Assembly: GCF_029871245.1 (NCBI RefSeq)
Contig: NZ_SSON01000046.1
Coordinates: forward strand, 1-52,952
Direction of reading: 5' to 3'
Length of the DNA stretch: 52,952 nt
Source of the DNA: Pseudomonas sp. BN102
GTDB taxonomy: Bacteria > Pseudomonadota > Gammaproteobacteria > Pseudomonadales > Pseudomonadaceae
Below, in pieces: positions 17,694 through 26,189 of the stretch. Below the pieces are notes generated by a model, which ran no database searches, had not been told where the DNA came from, and saw only the letters and a list, made by a program, of their open reading frames with translations. The first letter of the stretch is position 1. Each line of letters begins with the position of its first letter. The translations under genes were made by a program, and so were the position numbers.

Positions 17694-19118
17694 CTAGTGC
17701 CGGATCATCACATGCCTCACCACCGTGTAGTCCTCCAGGCCGTACATGGACAGGTCCTTGCCGTAGCCGGACTGCTTGAAGCCGCCGTGGGGCATTTCGT
17801 TGGTGAGCATGAAGTGGGTGTTGATCCAGGTACAGCCGTATTGCAGGCGCGAGGCCACGGCGGCGGCGCGGCCTATGTCGCGGGTCCAGACCGATGAGGC
17901 CAGGCCGTAGTCGGAGTCGTTGGCCCAGCGCACCGCCTCGTCCACGTCGCTGAAGGGCGTGACCGTGACTACCGGGCCGAAGACCTCCCGCTGCACTATC
18001 TCGTCATCCTGTTTCGCATGGGCCACGACCGTGGGTTCGTAGAAGAAGCCGCTGCCGGCTACCGCCTTGCCGCCGGTGGCGATCTGGATATGCGACTCGG
18101 CACGGGCACGATCGACGAAGCCGGCCACCCGCTCGCGCTGGCTCTGGGTGATCAGCGGGCCGAGTTCGGTCGCGGGGTCGTTCTGCAGGCCGGTCTTGAG
18201 GCTGGACACCGCATTGGCCAGGTCGGCCACGAAGTTGTCGTAGATCTTCTTGCCGGCGTAGATGCGGCAGGCGGCGGTGCAGTCCTGCCCGGCGTTGTAG
18301 AAACCAAAGGTGCGGATGCCGGCCACCACATCGGCGATGTCGGCGTCATCGAACACCAGCACCGGCGCCTTGCCGCCCAGCTCCATATGGGTGCGTTTCA
18401 CGCTCTCGGCGGCGCTGCGGATGATGGCCTTGCCGGTGCCCACCGAGCCGGTGAGTGAGACCATGCGCACCAGCGGGTGCGACACCAGCGGGCTGCCCAC
18501 GGTCGGGCCGCGTCCGAGGACGATATTGACCACGCCGGGCGGCAGCAGCTCGTTGATGAAGTCGGCCAGGCGCAGGGCGGTCAGCGGGGTCTGCTCGGAG
18601 GGCTTTAGCACCACGGTATTGCCGGCGGCGAGCGCTGGGCCGAGCTTCCAGGCAGCCATCATCAGCGGGTAGTTCCAGGGTGCGATGGAGGCGATCACGC
18701 CGATCGGGTCGCGGCGGATCATCGAGGTGAAGCCCGGGAGGTATTCCCCGGCCGCCGAGCCGGTGAGGCAGCGGCCGGCGCCGGCGAAGTAACGGAACAC
18801 GTCGGCAATTGCGGGGATCTCGTCATTCAGCGCGGCGGCGTAGGGCTTGCCGCAGTTGTCCGATTCCAGCCTGGCCAGCTCTTCGGCATGGCTTTCGATC
18901 CGGTCCGCCAGTTTCAGCAGCAGGGTGGCGCGGTCTCTCGGGGAGGTCCGGGCCCAGCCTTCGAAGGCTGCATGGGCGGCGCGCACCGCGGCGTCCACCT
19001 GGGCTTCGCTGGCTTCGGGGATATTCACCAGTACCGCACCGGTGGCGGGGTTGAGCACGTCCAGCGCTTCGCCTTCGCCAGCGGCGAACTGGCCGTTGAT
19101 CAGCAGTTTGGTTTGCAT
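17694..19118 (-). CDS. patD: Gamma-aminobutyraldehyde dehydrogenase
   Basis: Oxidises 4-aminobutanal, the product of putrescine transamination, to 4-aminobutyrate with NAD+. The 474-residue aldehyde dehydrogenase has PWNYPLMM, the cofactor loop [10 protein letters not shown], catalytic Glu in MELGGKAPV and catalytic Cys in [11 protein letters not shown] (the DCTA form is typical of PatD/YdcW). It is the last gene of a minus-strand operon whose order S-T-U-V-W matches E. coli ydcSTUVW, which supports the substrate. GAGGA precedes the ATG at 19118. A 241-bp spacer with palindromic repeats separates it from the permease gene, so relative expression may be reduced or modulated there. Confidence 0.92.
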   Translation of the reverse strand: MQTKLLINGQFAAGEGEALDVLNPATGAVLVNIPEASEAQVDAAVRAAHAAFEGWARTSPRDRATLLLKLADRIESHAEELARLESDNCGKPYAAALNDEIPAIADVFRYFAGAGRCLTGSAAGEYLPGFTSMIRRDPIGVIASIAPWNYPLMMAAWKLGPALAAGNTVVLKPSEQTPLTALRLADFINELLPPGVVNIVLGRGPTVGSPLVSHPLVRMVSLTGSVGTGKAIIRSAAESVKRTHMELGGKAPVLVFDDADIADVVAGIRTFGFYNAGQDCTAACRIYAGKKIYDNFVADLANAVSSLKTGLQNDPATELGPLITQSQRERVAGFVDRARAESHIQIATGGKAVAGSGFFYEPTVVAHAKQDDEIVQREVFGPVVTVTPFSDVDEAVRWANDSDYGLASSVWTRDIGRAAAVASRLQYGCTWINTHFMLTNEMPHGGFKQSGYGKDLSMYGLEDYTVVRHVMIRH

Positions 19119-19139
19119 AGTGGGGTCCTCGCTTTTGTC

Positions 19140-19345
19140 CCCTCTCCCTCTGGGAGAGGGTTAGGGAGAGGGCTGCGGGTTGTTCGGCAGCCGCGTGTTC
19201 CGGATCTGGCTTCGTTGCCCTCTCCCCCGGCCCGCGCCCCAGCCAGATCGCTTCGCGATCTGGCGCTCATCGGCACTGGAAGCAGTGCTTCCAAAAGCGT
19301 GCCTCTTTGCCCCGCAAGCGGGAGAGGGGAGAAAAGCGGCGGAGA
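19140..19345. repeat. Cluster of CCCTCTCCC-family palindromes between ydcV and patD
   Basis: The spacer holds a CCCTCTCCC/GGGAGAGGG hairpin at 19140-19160, a second CCCTCTCCCCC half-unit at 19218, an internal perfect 9-bp-stem hairpin CCAGATCGC/GCGATCTGG at 19243-19263, a GGAAGC/GCTTCC hairpin near 19278 and a closing GCGGGAGAGGGG at 19318-19329. The outer half-units pair over about 110 bp, so this is probably one long composite element plus a short one. Confidence 0.7.
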
Positions 19346-19359
19346 GGGGGCAAGCCGTC

Positions 19360-20166
19360 TCACTTCCCACCTCCCGCCACCGTCTCGGTCCCACGCGTCA
19401 GGTAATAGGCGCCGAGGATGGGCAGCATGGTGACGAGCATCACCAGCAGCGCCACGACGTTGGTCACCGGTACGTCGCGGGGGCGGCTGAGCTGGCTGAG
19501 CAGCCAGAGGGGCAGGGTCTGTTCGTGGCCGGCGGTGAAGGTGGTGACGATGATCTCGTCGAATGACAGCGCGAAGGCGAGCATCCCGCCGGCCAGCAGG
19601 GCAGTGGCGATGTTCGGCAGGATGATGTAGCGGAACGTCTGCCAGCCGTCGGCGCCCAGGTCCATGGAGGCTTCGATCAGGCTGTGGGAAGTTCGGCGGA
19701 AGCGCGCGATCACGTTGTTGTAGACGATCACCACGCAGAAGGTCGCATGGCCCACCACTATGGTGAAGATGCCGGGCTCGATCCCCAGGGTCTTGAACGC
19801 CGAAAGCAGGGCGATGCCGGTGATGATCCCGGGCAGGGCGATGGGCAGGATCAGCATCAAGGTGATGCTCTCCTTGCCGAAGAAGTCGCGACGGTAGAGC
19901 GCGGCGGCGGCCAGGGTGCCGAGCGCCATGGCCAGGGCGGTTGCCATGCAGGCGACCTTGGCGGAGAGGATGATGGCTTGCAGCACGTCCTCGCGGCCGC
20001 CGACCACGGCGAACCATTTCAGGGTGAACCCCTGCAGCGGGAAGCTGTAGGCCGACTCTTCGGTGTTGAAGGCGTAGAGCAGGATCACCAGGATCGGGAA
20101 GTGCAGGAACGCCAGCCCGCCCCAGGCGGCGATCCGGAGCCACCAGGAAGCTCGTTCAGAGTGCAT
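19360..20166 (-). CDS. ydcV: ABC transporter permease, putrescine/spermidine type (YdcV-like)
   Basis: A 268-residue inner-membrane permease of the PotC/YdcV kind with six predicted helices and the EAA loop [22 protein letters not shown] (residues about 170-190) that contacts the ATPase. The start codon overlaps the end of the preceding permease gene by 11 bp, so they are translationally coupled. Together with ydcU it forms the transmembrane channel for putrescine import. Confidence 0.92.
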   Translation of the reverse strand: MHSERASWWLRIAAWGGLAFLHFPILVILLYAFNTEESAYSFPLQGFTLKWFAVVGGREDVLQAIILSAKVACMATALAMALGTLAAAALYRRDFFGKESITLMLILPIALPGIITGIALLSAFKTLGIEPGIFTIVVGHATFCVVIVYNNVIARFRRTSHSLIEASMDLGADGWQTFRYIILPNIATALLAGGMLAFALSFDEIIVTTFTAGHEQTLPLWLLSQLSRPRDVPVTNVVALLVMLVTMLPILGAYYLTRGTETVAGGGK

Positions 20167-21094
20167 CGAAGGCCCCCAGCCGCTTGGCGATGGACAGGTA
20201 GATGGCGATCAGCACGATCGGCACCAGCGTGAAGGCCGCCGCCAGCGGGATGTTGCCCACCGAGCCCTGCTGCACGTAGACCATGGTGCCGATGAACAGG
20301 CCGCTGGGGCCCACCAGCTGCGGGATGATGAAGTCGCCCAGGGTCAGGCTGAAGGTGAAGATGGAGCCGGCCACCACGCCGGGAAAGGCCAGCGGCAGGA
20401 TGACCTGGGCGAAGGTCTGCCGGGGCCTGGCGCCGAGGTCCGCCGAGGCCTGCAGCAGCGAGGGCGGAAGGCGCTCCAGGGAGGCCTGGATCGGCAGGAT
20501 CATGAAGGGCAGCCAGATATAGGTGAAGACCAGGAAGCGCCCGAAGTGCGAGGTGGACAGGGTGTTGCCACCCACGCCCGGCAGGGTCAGCAGGCTGCCC
20601 AGGAATCCCTCCAGGTGCAGCTGCTGGACCAGCCAGTAGAAGATCCCGCCCTTGGCCAGTATCACTGTCCAGGCGTAGGCCTTGACGATATAGCTGGCCC
20701 ACATCGGCAGCATCACGGCGATGTAGAAGAACGCCTTCTCCCTGGGAGAGGCGAAGCGCGCCATGTAGTAGGCGATGGGGAAGGCCAGCACGGCGCTGGC
20801 CAGGCTCACGGCGATGGCCATGGCGAGGGTGCGCAGGATGATGTCGTAGTTGGCCGGGTTGAGCAGTGCGGCGTAGTTGGCCAGCGTCAGCTCCGGCGTC
20901 ACCGCCATGGTGAAGTCGTCGAAGGTGTAGAAGCTCTGCCAGAGCAGGGCGAACAGGGAGCCTACGTAGACCACGCCGAACCAGAGCAGGGGCGGCGTCA
21001 GGAGCAGCAGCAGGTAGAGGGTAGAGCGCCGGTAGAGCAGGCTGGAGAGCCCGCGCAGCGGTCCGCTGCGGTGGCTGGCGATGGCGGCGTCCAT
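20156..21094 (-). CDS. ydcU: ABC transporter permease, putrescine/spermidine type (YdcU-like)
   Basis: A 312-residue PotB/YdcU-type permease with an N-terminal cytoplasmic stretch, a first helix at about 27-50 ([19 protein letters not shown]) and an EAA loop [23 protein letters not shown] near 235-257. It follows the ATPase gene by 4 bp and overlaps ydcV by 11 bp. It should pair with YdcV in one heterodimeric channel. Confidence 0.92.
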   Translation of the reverse strand: MDAAIASHRSGPLRGLSSLLYRRSTLYLLLLLTPPLLWFGVVYVGSLFALLWQSFYTFDDFTMAVTPELTLANYAALLNPANYDIILRTLAMAIAVSLASAVLAFPIAYYMARFASPREKAFFYIAVMLPMWASYIVKAYAWTVILAKGGIFYWLVQQLHLEGFLGSLLTLPGVGGNTLSTSHFGRFLVFTYIWLPFMILPIQASLERLPPSLLQASADLGARPRQTFAQVILPLAFPGVVAGSIFTFSLTLGDFIIPQLVGPSGLFIGTMVYVQQGSVGNIPLAAAFTLVPIVLIAIYLSIAKRLGAFDAL

Positions 21095-21098
21095 GAGC

Positions 21099-22109
21099 CT
21101 ACTCGCTCAGCGCGACCATCGCGCTGCGGGCCCAGCAGGCTTGCACCTGCTGGCCGGGTTGCGGGCGGGCCCGGTCCGGCTCTTCGCCGTTAGGCAGGCT
21201 GATCGCCAGGCGCCCACCGCCGTCCAGGTTGAGTTCGTAGCGGCTGCTGGCGCCCAGGTACTGCACATCGTGGACAGTGCCCCTGACTTGCAGCTCGCCA
21301 TCGGCCGCGTTGCCGAAGCGCACATGCTCCGGGCGCAGCGAGAAGGAACCGCCACTGCCGGTGAGGCGCTGGGCCAGGTCGCCATGCAGCACATTGGCGG
21401 TACCGACGAACTCGGCGACGAAACGGGTGCGTGGCTGGCGGTAGAGGTTCTGCGGGCTGTCCACCTGCTCGATGCGCCCCTTGTTGAACACGGCCACCCG
21501 GTCGGACATGGACAACGCCTCGCCCTGGTCGTGGGTGACGAAGATGAAGGTGATGCCCAGCTGGCGCTGCAGCTTCTTCAGCTCCACCTGCATCTGCTCG
21601 CGCAGCTTGAGGTCGAGCGCGCCCAGGGGCTCGTCCAGCAGCAGCACGCGCGGGCGGTTGATCAGGGCACGGGCGAGGGCCACGCGCTGGCGCTGGCCGC
21701 CGGAAAGCTGCGCGGGTTTCCGGTCGCCATAGCCGGGCAGGGCGACCATCCCGAGGGCCTCTTCGGCGCGGCCCAGGCGCTCGGCCTTGGCCACGCCTTT
21801 CACCTTGAGCCCGTAGGCGACGTTGTCGCGCACGTTCATGTGCGGGAACAGCGCGTAGTCCTGGAACACGGTGTTGACGTCGCGCTCGTAGGGCGGCAGA
21901 CCGGCGGCCTCCGCGCCATGGATGCGGATGGAGCCGGACGTGGGTTGCTCGAAGCCGGCGATCAGGCGCAGGCAGGTGGTCTTGCCCGAGCCCGACGGGC
22001 CGAGCATGGAGAAGAACTCGCCGTCGCGGATTTCGATGGACACCCGGTCGACCGCCTTCACGTCGCCGTAATGGCGGCAGACATCGGTGAACTGGACGGC
22101 TGTGGTCAT
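21099..22109 (-). CDS. ydcT: ABC transporter ATP-binding protein, spermidine/putrescine type (YdcT-like)
   Basis: The ATPase of the putrescine importer, about 336 residues. Walker A GPSGSGKTT, Q-loop, signature LSGGQRQRVALARAL, Walker B RVLLLDEPLGALD and switch His in FVTHDQGEA are all intact, followed by a C-terminal TOBE domain typical of PotA/MalK-like subunits. Two ATG codons (22115 and 22109) are possible; GGAG lies eight bases before the second, so I choose 22109. Upstream is a 190-bp repeat array separating it from the binding-protein gene. Confidence 0.94.
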   Translation of the reverse strand: MTTAVQFTDVCRHYGDVKAVDRVSIEIRDGEFFSMLGPSGSGKTTCLRLIAGFEQPTSGSIRIHGAEAAGLPPYERDVNTVFQDYALFPHMNVRDNVAYGLKVKGVAKAERLGRAEEALGMVALPGYGDRKPAQLSGGQRQRVALARALINRPRVLLLDEPLGALDLKLREQMQVELKKLQRQLGITFIFVTHDQGEALSMSDRVAVFNKGRIEQVDSPQNLYRQPRTRFVAEFVGTANVLHGDLAQRLTGSGGSFSLRPEHVRFGNAADGELQVRGTVHDVQYLGASSRYELNLDGGGRLAISLPNGEEPDRARPQPGQQVQACWARSAMVALSE

Positions 22110-22133
22110 GGGCATGGCTCCGGAGGGCTTTGC

Positions 22134-22303
22134 GCCCTCTCCCTCCGGGAGAGGGGTGGGGTTAGGGAAACTTCAGCCGCTCGGCGGTTCAGGGTTATTC
22201 GGACCAGCCCCCCTCTCCCGCTTGCGGGAGAGGGTTGGGGAGAGGGCCACACCGGGCTGGGCAACCCTCTCCCCCGGCCCCTCTCCCAGAGGGCGAGGGG
22301 AGA
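22134..22303. repeat. Three-unit array of CCCTCTCCC-family palindromes between ydcS and ydcT
   Basis: Units lie at about 22134-22156, 22208-22247 and 22264-22303. Each carries CCCTCTCC...GGGAGAGG, and two carry the flanking GGTTnGGGAGAGGG. The array almost fills the gap between the gene for the abundant periplasmic binding protein and the gene for the ATPase, where a stem-loop that protects the upstream message and lowers downstream yield would make sense, as in the E. coli malE-malF REP. Confidence 0.75.
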
Positions 22304-22305
22304 AA

Positions 22306-23457
22306 TCAGCGCCCTCCCATGATCGCGATGTAGTCCTGGGTCCAGCGGCTGTAGGGCACGAACTTGCCGCCCTGGGCGTCCGGGGTTTTCCAGAAGGCGA
22401 TCTTGTCGAACTGGTCGTAGCCGTTGGTGGCGCAGCCGCCGGAGCCTAGGAGTTCGCTGCTGGTGCAGCCCTTGGCGACCACTGGCAGGGAACCGAACCA
22501 GGCGGCCAGGTCACCTTGCAGCTTGGGCTCCAGGGACCAGTTCATCCACTTGTAGGCGCAGTTCGGGTGCTTGGCATCCACATGCAGCATGGTGGTGTCG
22601 GCCCAGCCCGTGACCCCTTCCTTCGGCACCACGGTTTCCACCGGCTGCTTCTCGGCCTTCAGGGTGTTGGCCATGTAGCCCCAGGTACTGGCAGCGGCCA
22701 CGCCTTCGTTCTTGAAGTCGCTCATCTGTACGGTCGCGTCATGCCAGTAGCGGTGCACCAGGCTGTGCTGCTTGCGCAGCAGGTCCAGCGCGGCGGCGTA
22801 CTGCTCCTCGGTCAGCTGGTAGGGGTCCTGGATGCCCAGTTCCGGCTTGGCGGATCTCAGGTAGAGGGCGGCGTCGGCAATGTAGATGGGGCCGTCATAG
22901 GCCTGCACGCGGCCCTTGTTGCTCTTGCCGTCGGCCAACTCCTGCGGCTCGAAGACCACCGCCCAGCTGTCCGGCGCCTGCTTGAACAGCTTGGTGTTGT
23001 ACATCAGCAGGTTCGGGCCCCACTGGTAGGGAGTGCCGTAGTGAAGGCCGTTCACCGTGTGCCAGGGGGCGTCCTGGAGTCGCTCGTCGACGGTCTTCCA
23101 GTTGGGGATCAGCGCAATGTTGACCGGCTGCACGCGCTTGCCAAAGATCAGGCGCAGGGAGGCGTCGCCGGAGGCGGTGACCAGGTCGTAGCCGCCCTTG
23201 GCCATCAGGCTGACCATCTCGTCGGAAGTGGCGGCGGTCTTCACGTTGACCTTGCAGCCGGTTTCTTTCTCGAACGGGGTGACCCAGTCGTAGTTCTTGT
23301 CCGTTTCCCCGCGCTCGATGTAGCCGGGCCAGGCGATGATATCCAGGGCGCCCTCGGTCTTGCCGAGTTGCTTCAGCGGTTCGGCGGCCTGGGCGGAGGC
23401 GATGAGGCAGGCGCAACTGACGGCGAAAGAGAGAATCGCGGGTTTGAGCGAAGGCAT
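22306..23457 (-). CDS. ydcS: Periplasmic putrescine/spermidine-type binding protein (YdcS-like)
   Basis: The 383-residue protein has a Sec signal peptide (about residues 1-24, ending SAQAAEP) and the PotD/YdcS-like type II binding fold: LDIIAWPGYIERGE, FEKETGCKVNVKTAATSDEMVSLM, YDLVTASGDASLRLI and GTPYQWGPNLLMYNTKLF. It delivers polyamine to the YdcTUV transporter. GGAG stands seven bases before the ATG. E. coli YdcS has also been reported to have polyhydroxybutyrate synthase activity; nothing here tests that. First gene of the operon; the promoter should lie between 23458 and 23650. Confidence 0.93.
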   Translation of the reverse strand: MPSLKPAILSFAVSCACLIASAQAAEPLKQLGKTEGALDIIAWPGYIERGETDKNYDWVTPFEKETGCKVNVKTAATSDEMVSLMAKGGYDLVTASGDASLRLIFGKRVQPVNIALIPNWKTVDERLQDAPWHTVNGLHYGTPYQWGPNLLMYNTKLFKQAPDSWAVVFEPQELADGKSNKGRVQAYDGPIYIADAALYLRSAKPELGIQDPYQLTEEQYAAALDLLRKQHSLVHRYWHDATVQMSDFKNEGVAAASTWGYMANTLKAEKQPVETVVPKEGVTGWADTTMLHVDAKHPNCAYKWMNWSLEPKLQGDLAAWFGSLPVVAKGCTSSELLGSGGCATNGYDQFDKIAFWKTPDAQGGKFVPYSRWTQDYIAIMGGR

Positions 23458-23653
23458 TGTCGACTCCTGTTGTACATGACGTGCGGAGCCTGTTCGGCGG
23501 AACTGCGTGCCGCTGGCGGTGCGCTGAAAGCAAGCCGAAAAATACGGCTGCTACTCGCATTGAGCAGCGTAGTTCGGGGCTTTGGGGCTGACAAGGAAGG
23601 GCGCTGGCGGGGGAATAAACGAGGGATTTACCTGTGGGCGAAGCTGCTTTTTC

Positions 23654-23751
23654 TGTAGGGGCGAATTCATTCGCCAAGCAGTCCGAAGGACTGTCCATGG
23701 GAACCTGACGGGGCAGCTGCGCCGCCCTTGGCGAATGAATTCGCCCCTACA
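23654..23751. repeat. REPIN, family 1, copy C
   Basis: Inverted 21-bp arms at 23654-23674 and 23731-23751, each one base different from copies A and B (GTAGGGGC instead of GTGGGGGC) but changed in a compensating way on both arms, so pairing is kept. The interior differs from A and B. It lies between the ydcS promoter region and the convergent end of the peroxiredoxin gene. Confidence 0.85.
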
Positions 23752-23781
23752 GGGAATCTCCCGCAAGGGGCAGCGCCTGCC

Positions 23782-24333
23782 TCAAAAACGGATGGTGGCC
23801 TCGCCTTTGTGCCAGTTGCAGGGGCAGAGTTCGTCGGTCTGCAGGGCGTCGAGCAGGCGCAGGGTTTCCTGCGGGTTGCGGCCCACCGAGAGGTCGTTGA
23901 CCGAGATGTGGCGGATGCGGTTGTCCGGGTCGACGATGAAGGTGGCGCGCAGGGCCACGCCTTCGTTGCGGTCGAGTATGCCCAGCGCCCCCGCCAGTTC
24001 GCGCTTGATGTCGGCCAGCCAGGGGAAGCTCTGTCCCTTGAGGTCCTGATGGTCGCGCCGCCAGGCGAGGTGGGCGAACTCGCTGTCGGTGGAGGCGCCG
24101 ATCAGTTGGGTGTCGCGGTCGCCGAACGCCTCCAGCAGGTCGCCATAACCCTTGATCTCGGTAGGGCAGACGAAGGTGAAGTCTTTGGGCCAGAAGAACA
24201 GCACCTTCCATTTGCCGGGATAGCTGTCCTGGTTGAGCCGCTTGAAAGCCGTGTCCGGGCTGGGGGCACGTTCCGAGTCGTGGTCCACTGCCAGCAGGTC
24301 GAACGCAGGCAGCTTGTCTCCGATGGTGAGCAT
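23782..24333 (-). CDS. AhpC-type 2-Cys peroxiredoxin
   Basis: A 183-residue thiol peroxidase of the AhpC/Prx1 family. Peroxidatic Cys56 lies in FTFVCPTEI, and two C-terminal Cys residues (170 and 172, LCPCNW) are available for resolution. The sequence GKWKVLFFWPKDFTFVCPTE and the CPCNW tail are like the mycobacterial/AhpD-coupled AhpC type rather than the enterobacterial AhpF-coupled one. No ahpD or ahpF is adjacent. I start at 24333 (MLTIGDKLPAFD), which is the family N-terminus; the 39-codon open extension upstream looks non-coding. Confidence 0.9.
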   Translation of the reverse strand: MLTIGDKLPAFDLLAVDHDSERAPSPDTAFKRLNQDSYPGKWKVLFFWPKDFTFVCPTEIKGYGDLLEAFGDRDTQLIGASTDSEFAHLAWRRDHQDLKGQSFPWLADIKRELAGALGILDRNEGVALRATFIVDPDNRIRHISVNDLSVGRNPQETLRLLDALQTDELCPCNWHKGEATIRF

Positions 24334-24658
24334 GGCGGGAATCCCTCGTGGGGCAGGCGCAGGCACATCAATGAGGCAAGTATGGAGGGCCGCCGAAGGT
24401 GGTGAAACACGACCCGACCATCTCCCCTGCAGTGCGCGATCCAGGGCCATAGGTCGGATCGCTATAGTCTAAATTCCAAATCGCAACATATGCATAGAAC
24501 AATCCAACCCTAGGGGCTGCGTTAGGCCGGTCTAGACTGTCAGTTCCAGGGATGGCGGTGCTCGCGGGCACTGGCCCGTGGAACGCCTCGCCGTTGCAAT
24601 TCGTCCAATCCTTAACCGCCGCTAAATAGGGCGGGGCTGGCTGTTCCTCTCCAGGAGC

Positions 24659-24675
24659 TGCACCAGTCTGGGGCG
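24659..24675 (+). promoter_or_regulatory. NtrC-like enhancer site candidate
   Basis: TGCACCA-N3-TGGGGCG matches the remembered NtrC consensus TGCACYA-N3-TRGTGCA at all seven bases of the left half and five of seven of the right half. It is centred about 85 bp before the expected start site of the sigma-54 promoter, within the range of enhancer sites. A single imperfect match could be chance. Confidence 0.35.
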
Positions 24676-24726
24676 TGACGACTGCGCGTGAGCTGCAAAT
24701 TGTTGAAAAGCAAACAGTTGTTGCGA

Positions 24727-24741
24727 TGGCACGGGGCTTGC
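24727..24741 (+). promoter_or_regulatory. Sigma-54 (RpoN) -24/-12 promoter of the Anbu operon
   Basis: TGGCACG-GGGC-TTGC agrees with the RpoN consensus TGGCACG-N4-TTGC at every defined base. The expected transcription start is about 24752, leaving a 25-base leader that contains AAGGAG before the ATG at 24778. RpoN control requires an enhancer-binding protein; NtrC is a candidate. Confidence 0.85.
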
Positions 24742-24777
24742 GACTGCGCATTAGCCCGTGGCGACAAGGAGTTAGGC

Positions 24778-26187
24778 ATGTCCCGCACTTTTTATGACGA
24801 GATGTATGACGCGAGTGGCGAATGCCGTTCGCACTACCGGGAATTCGCACGCTGGCTGGCTGACACACCGCCAGAATTGCTGGCGCAGCGACGCCGCGAT
24901 GCCGACCTGCTGTTCCACCGCGCCGGTATCACCTTCACCCTCTACGGCGACGAGCAGGGGACCGAGCGCCTGATCCCTTTCGACACCATTCCCCGATCCA
25001 TTCCCATGAGCGAATGGCGGGCGGTGGAGAAGGGCTGCATCCAGCGCGTCAAGGCGCTGAACCTGTTCCTCGCCGACCTTTACCATGAGCAGCGGATCAT
25101 CAAGGCCGGGATCATTCCGGCCGAACAGCTCCTGGCCAACGAGGGTTACCAGATCGCCATGCAGGGCCTCGACCTGCACCGCGATATCTACGCCCATATC
25201 GCCGGAGTCGACCTGGTCCGCGATGGTGATGGCAGCTACTACGTGCTGGAGGACAACCTGCGTACCCCCAGCGGCGTCAGCTACATGCTGGAAGACCGCA
25301 AGATGATGATGCGGCTGTTCCCCGAACTCTTCGCGGCCCAGCGCATCGCTCCCATCGACCATTACCCGAGCCTGCTGCTGGACACCCTGAAGAGCTCGAG
25401 CCCCCTGGACAACCCCAGCGTGGTGGTGCTGACACCGGGGCGTTTCAACAGCGCCTACTTCGAGCACGCCTTCCTCGCCCGAGAGATGGGCGTGGAACTG
25501 GTGGAAGGGGCCGACCTCTTCGTCCGCGACGACCGCGTGTTCATGCGCACCACCGCAGGTCCGCAGCCGGTGGATGTGATCTACCGCCGGCTGGATGACG
25601 CCTTCCTCGATCCGTTGGCCTTCAACCCCGAATCCATGCTCGGCGTACCCGGCCTGCTGGCCGCCTACCGCTCCGGCAACGTGGTGCTGGCCAATGCCAT
25701 CGGCACCGGGGTGGCGGACGACAAGTCCATCTACCCCTATGTCGGCGAGATGATCCGCTTCTACCTGGCCGAGGAACCCATCCTGAAGAACGTGCCGACC
25801 TGGCAATGTCGCAAGCCCGAGGACCTGTCCCATGTGCTGGCCCACCTGCCCGAGCTGGTGGTCAAGGAAACCCAGGGCTCCGGCGGCTACGGCATGCTGG
25901 TGGGCCCGGCGGCGAGCGCCGCGGAGATCGAGAGCTTCCGCGAGCGCCTGAAGGCGCGCCCCGAGGCCTATATCGCCCAGCCGACCCTCTGCCTGTCCAC
26001 CTGCCCGACCTTCGTCGAGCAGGGCATCGCACCGCGCCACATCGACCTGCGGCCCTTCGTGCTCTCCGGCCGGGAGACCCGCCTGGTGCCCGGCGGCCTG
26101 ACCCGCGTGGCGCTGCGCGAGGGCTCGCTGGTGGTGAATTCGTCCCAGGGCGGCGGCACCAAGGACACCTGGGTGGTGGAGGACTGA
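24778..26187 (+). CDS. Circularly permuted type 2 ATP-grasp protein
   Basis: The 469-residue product belongs to the CP-ATP-grasp family (DUF404/DUF407): FYDEMYD near the start, GxTFTLYGDEQGTERLIPFD, then RVKALNLFLADLYHEQRI, the VLEDNLRTPSGVSYMLEDR metal/nucleotide segment, DDKSIYPYVGEMIRFYL and the permuted glycine-rich ATP-grasp loop KETQGSGGYGMLVG. These enzymes are predicted amide/peptide ligases that use ATP to join a carboxylate to an amine; the substrate is unknown. ATG 24778 follows AAGGAG; the longer open frame from 24688 overlaps the promoter. First gene of a four-gene operon ending in anbu; the alpha-E gene begins three bases after its stop. Confidence 0.93.
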   Translation: MSRTFYDEMYDASGECRSHYREFARWLADTPPELLAQRRRDADLLFHRAGITFTLYGDEQGTERLIPFDTIPRSIPMSEWRAVEKGCIQRVKALNLFLADLYHEQRIIKAGIIPAEQLLANEGYQIAMQGLDLHRDIYAHIAGVDLVRDGDGSYYVLEDNLRTPSGVSYMLEDRKMMMRLFPELFAAQRIAPIDHYPSLLLDTLKSSSPLDNPSVVVLTPGRFNSAYFEHAFLAREMGVELVEGADLFVRDDRVFMRTTAGPQPVDVIYRRLDDAFLDPLAFNPESMLGVPGLLAAYRSGNVVLANAIGTGVADDKSIYPYVGEMIRFYLAEEPILKNVPTWQCRKPEDLSHVLAHLPELVVKETQGSGGYGMLVGPAASAAEIESFRERLKARPEAYIAQPTLCLSTCPTFVEQGIAPRHIDLRPFVLSGRETRLVPGGLTRVALREGSLVVNSSQGGGTKDTWVVED

Positions 26188-26189
26188 TC

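Larger units (their letters stand above)
24451..24777. other. Divergent regulatory region between peroxiredoxin and Anbu operon
   Basis: No gene is seen here. The left third is AT-richer (around 24465-24510) and may hold the peroxiredoxin promoter. The right part carries an NtrC-like palindrome at 24659-24675 and a consensus sigma-54 promoter at 24727-24741 facing the ATP-grasp gene. Confidence 0.7.

Noticed and set aside
19100-20143. 347-codon minus-strand frame overlapping ydcV
   Set aside because: Out-of-frame shadow of the permease gene extended through the repeat cluster; no membrane helices.
24465-24510. OxyR-like site before the peroxiredoxin gene
   Set aside because: CTAT/ATAG elements are present but the spacing does not fit the four-element OxyR pattern.
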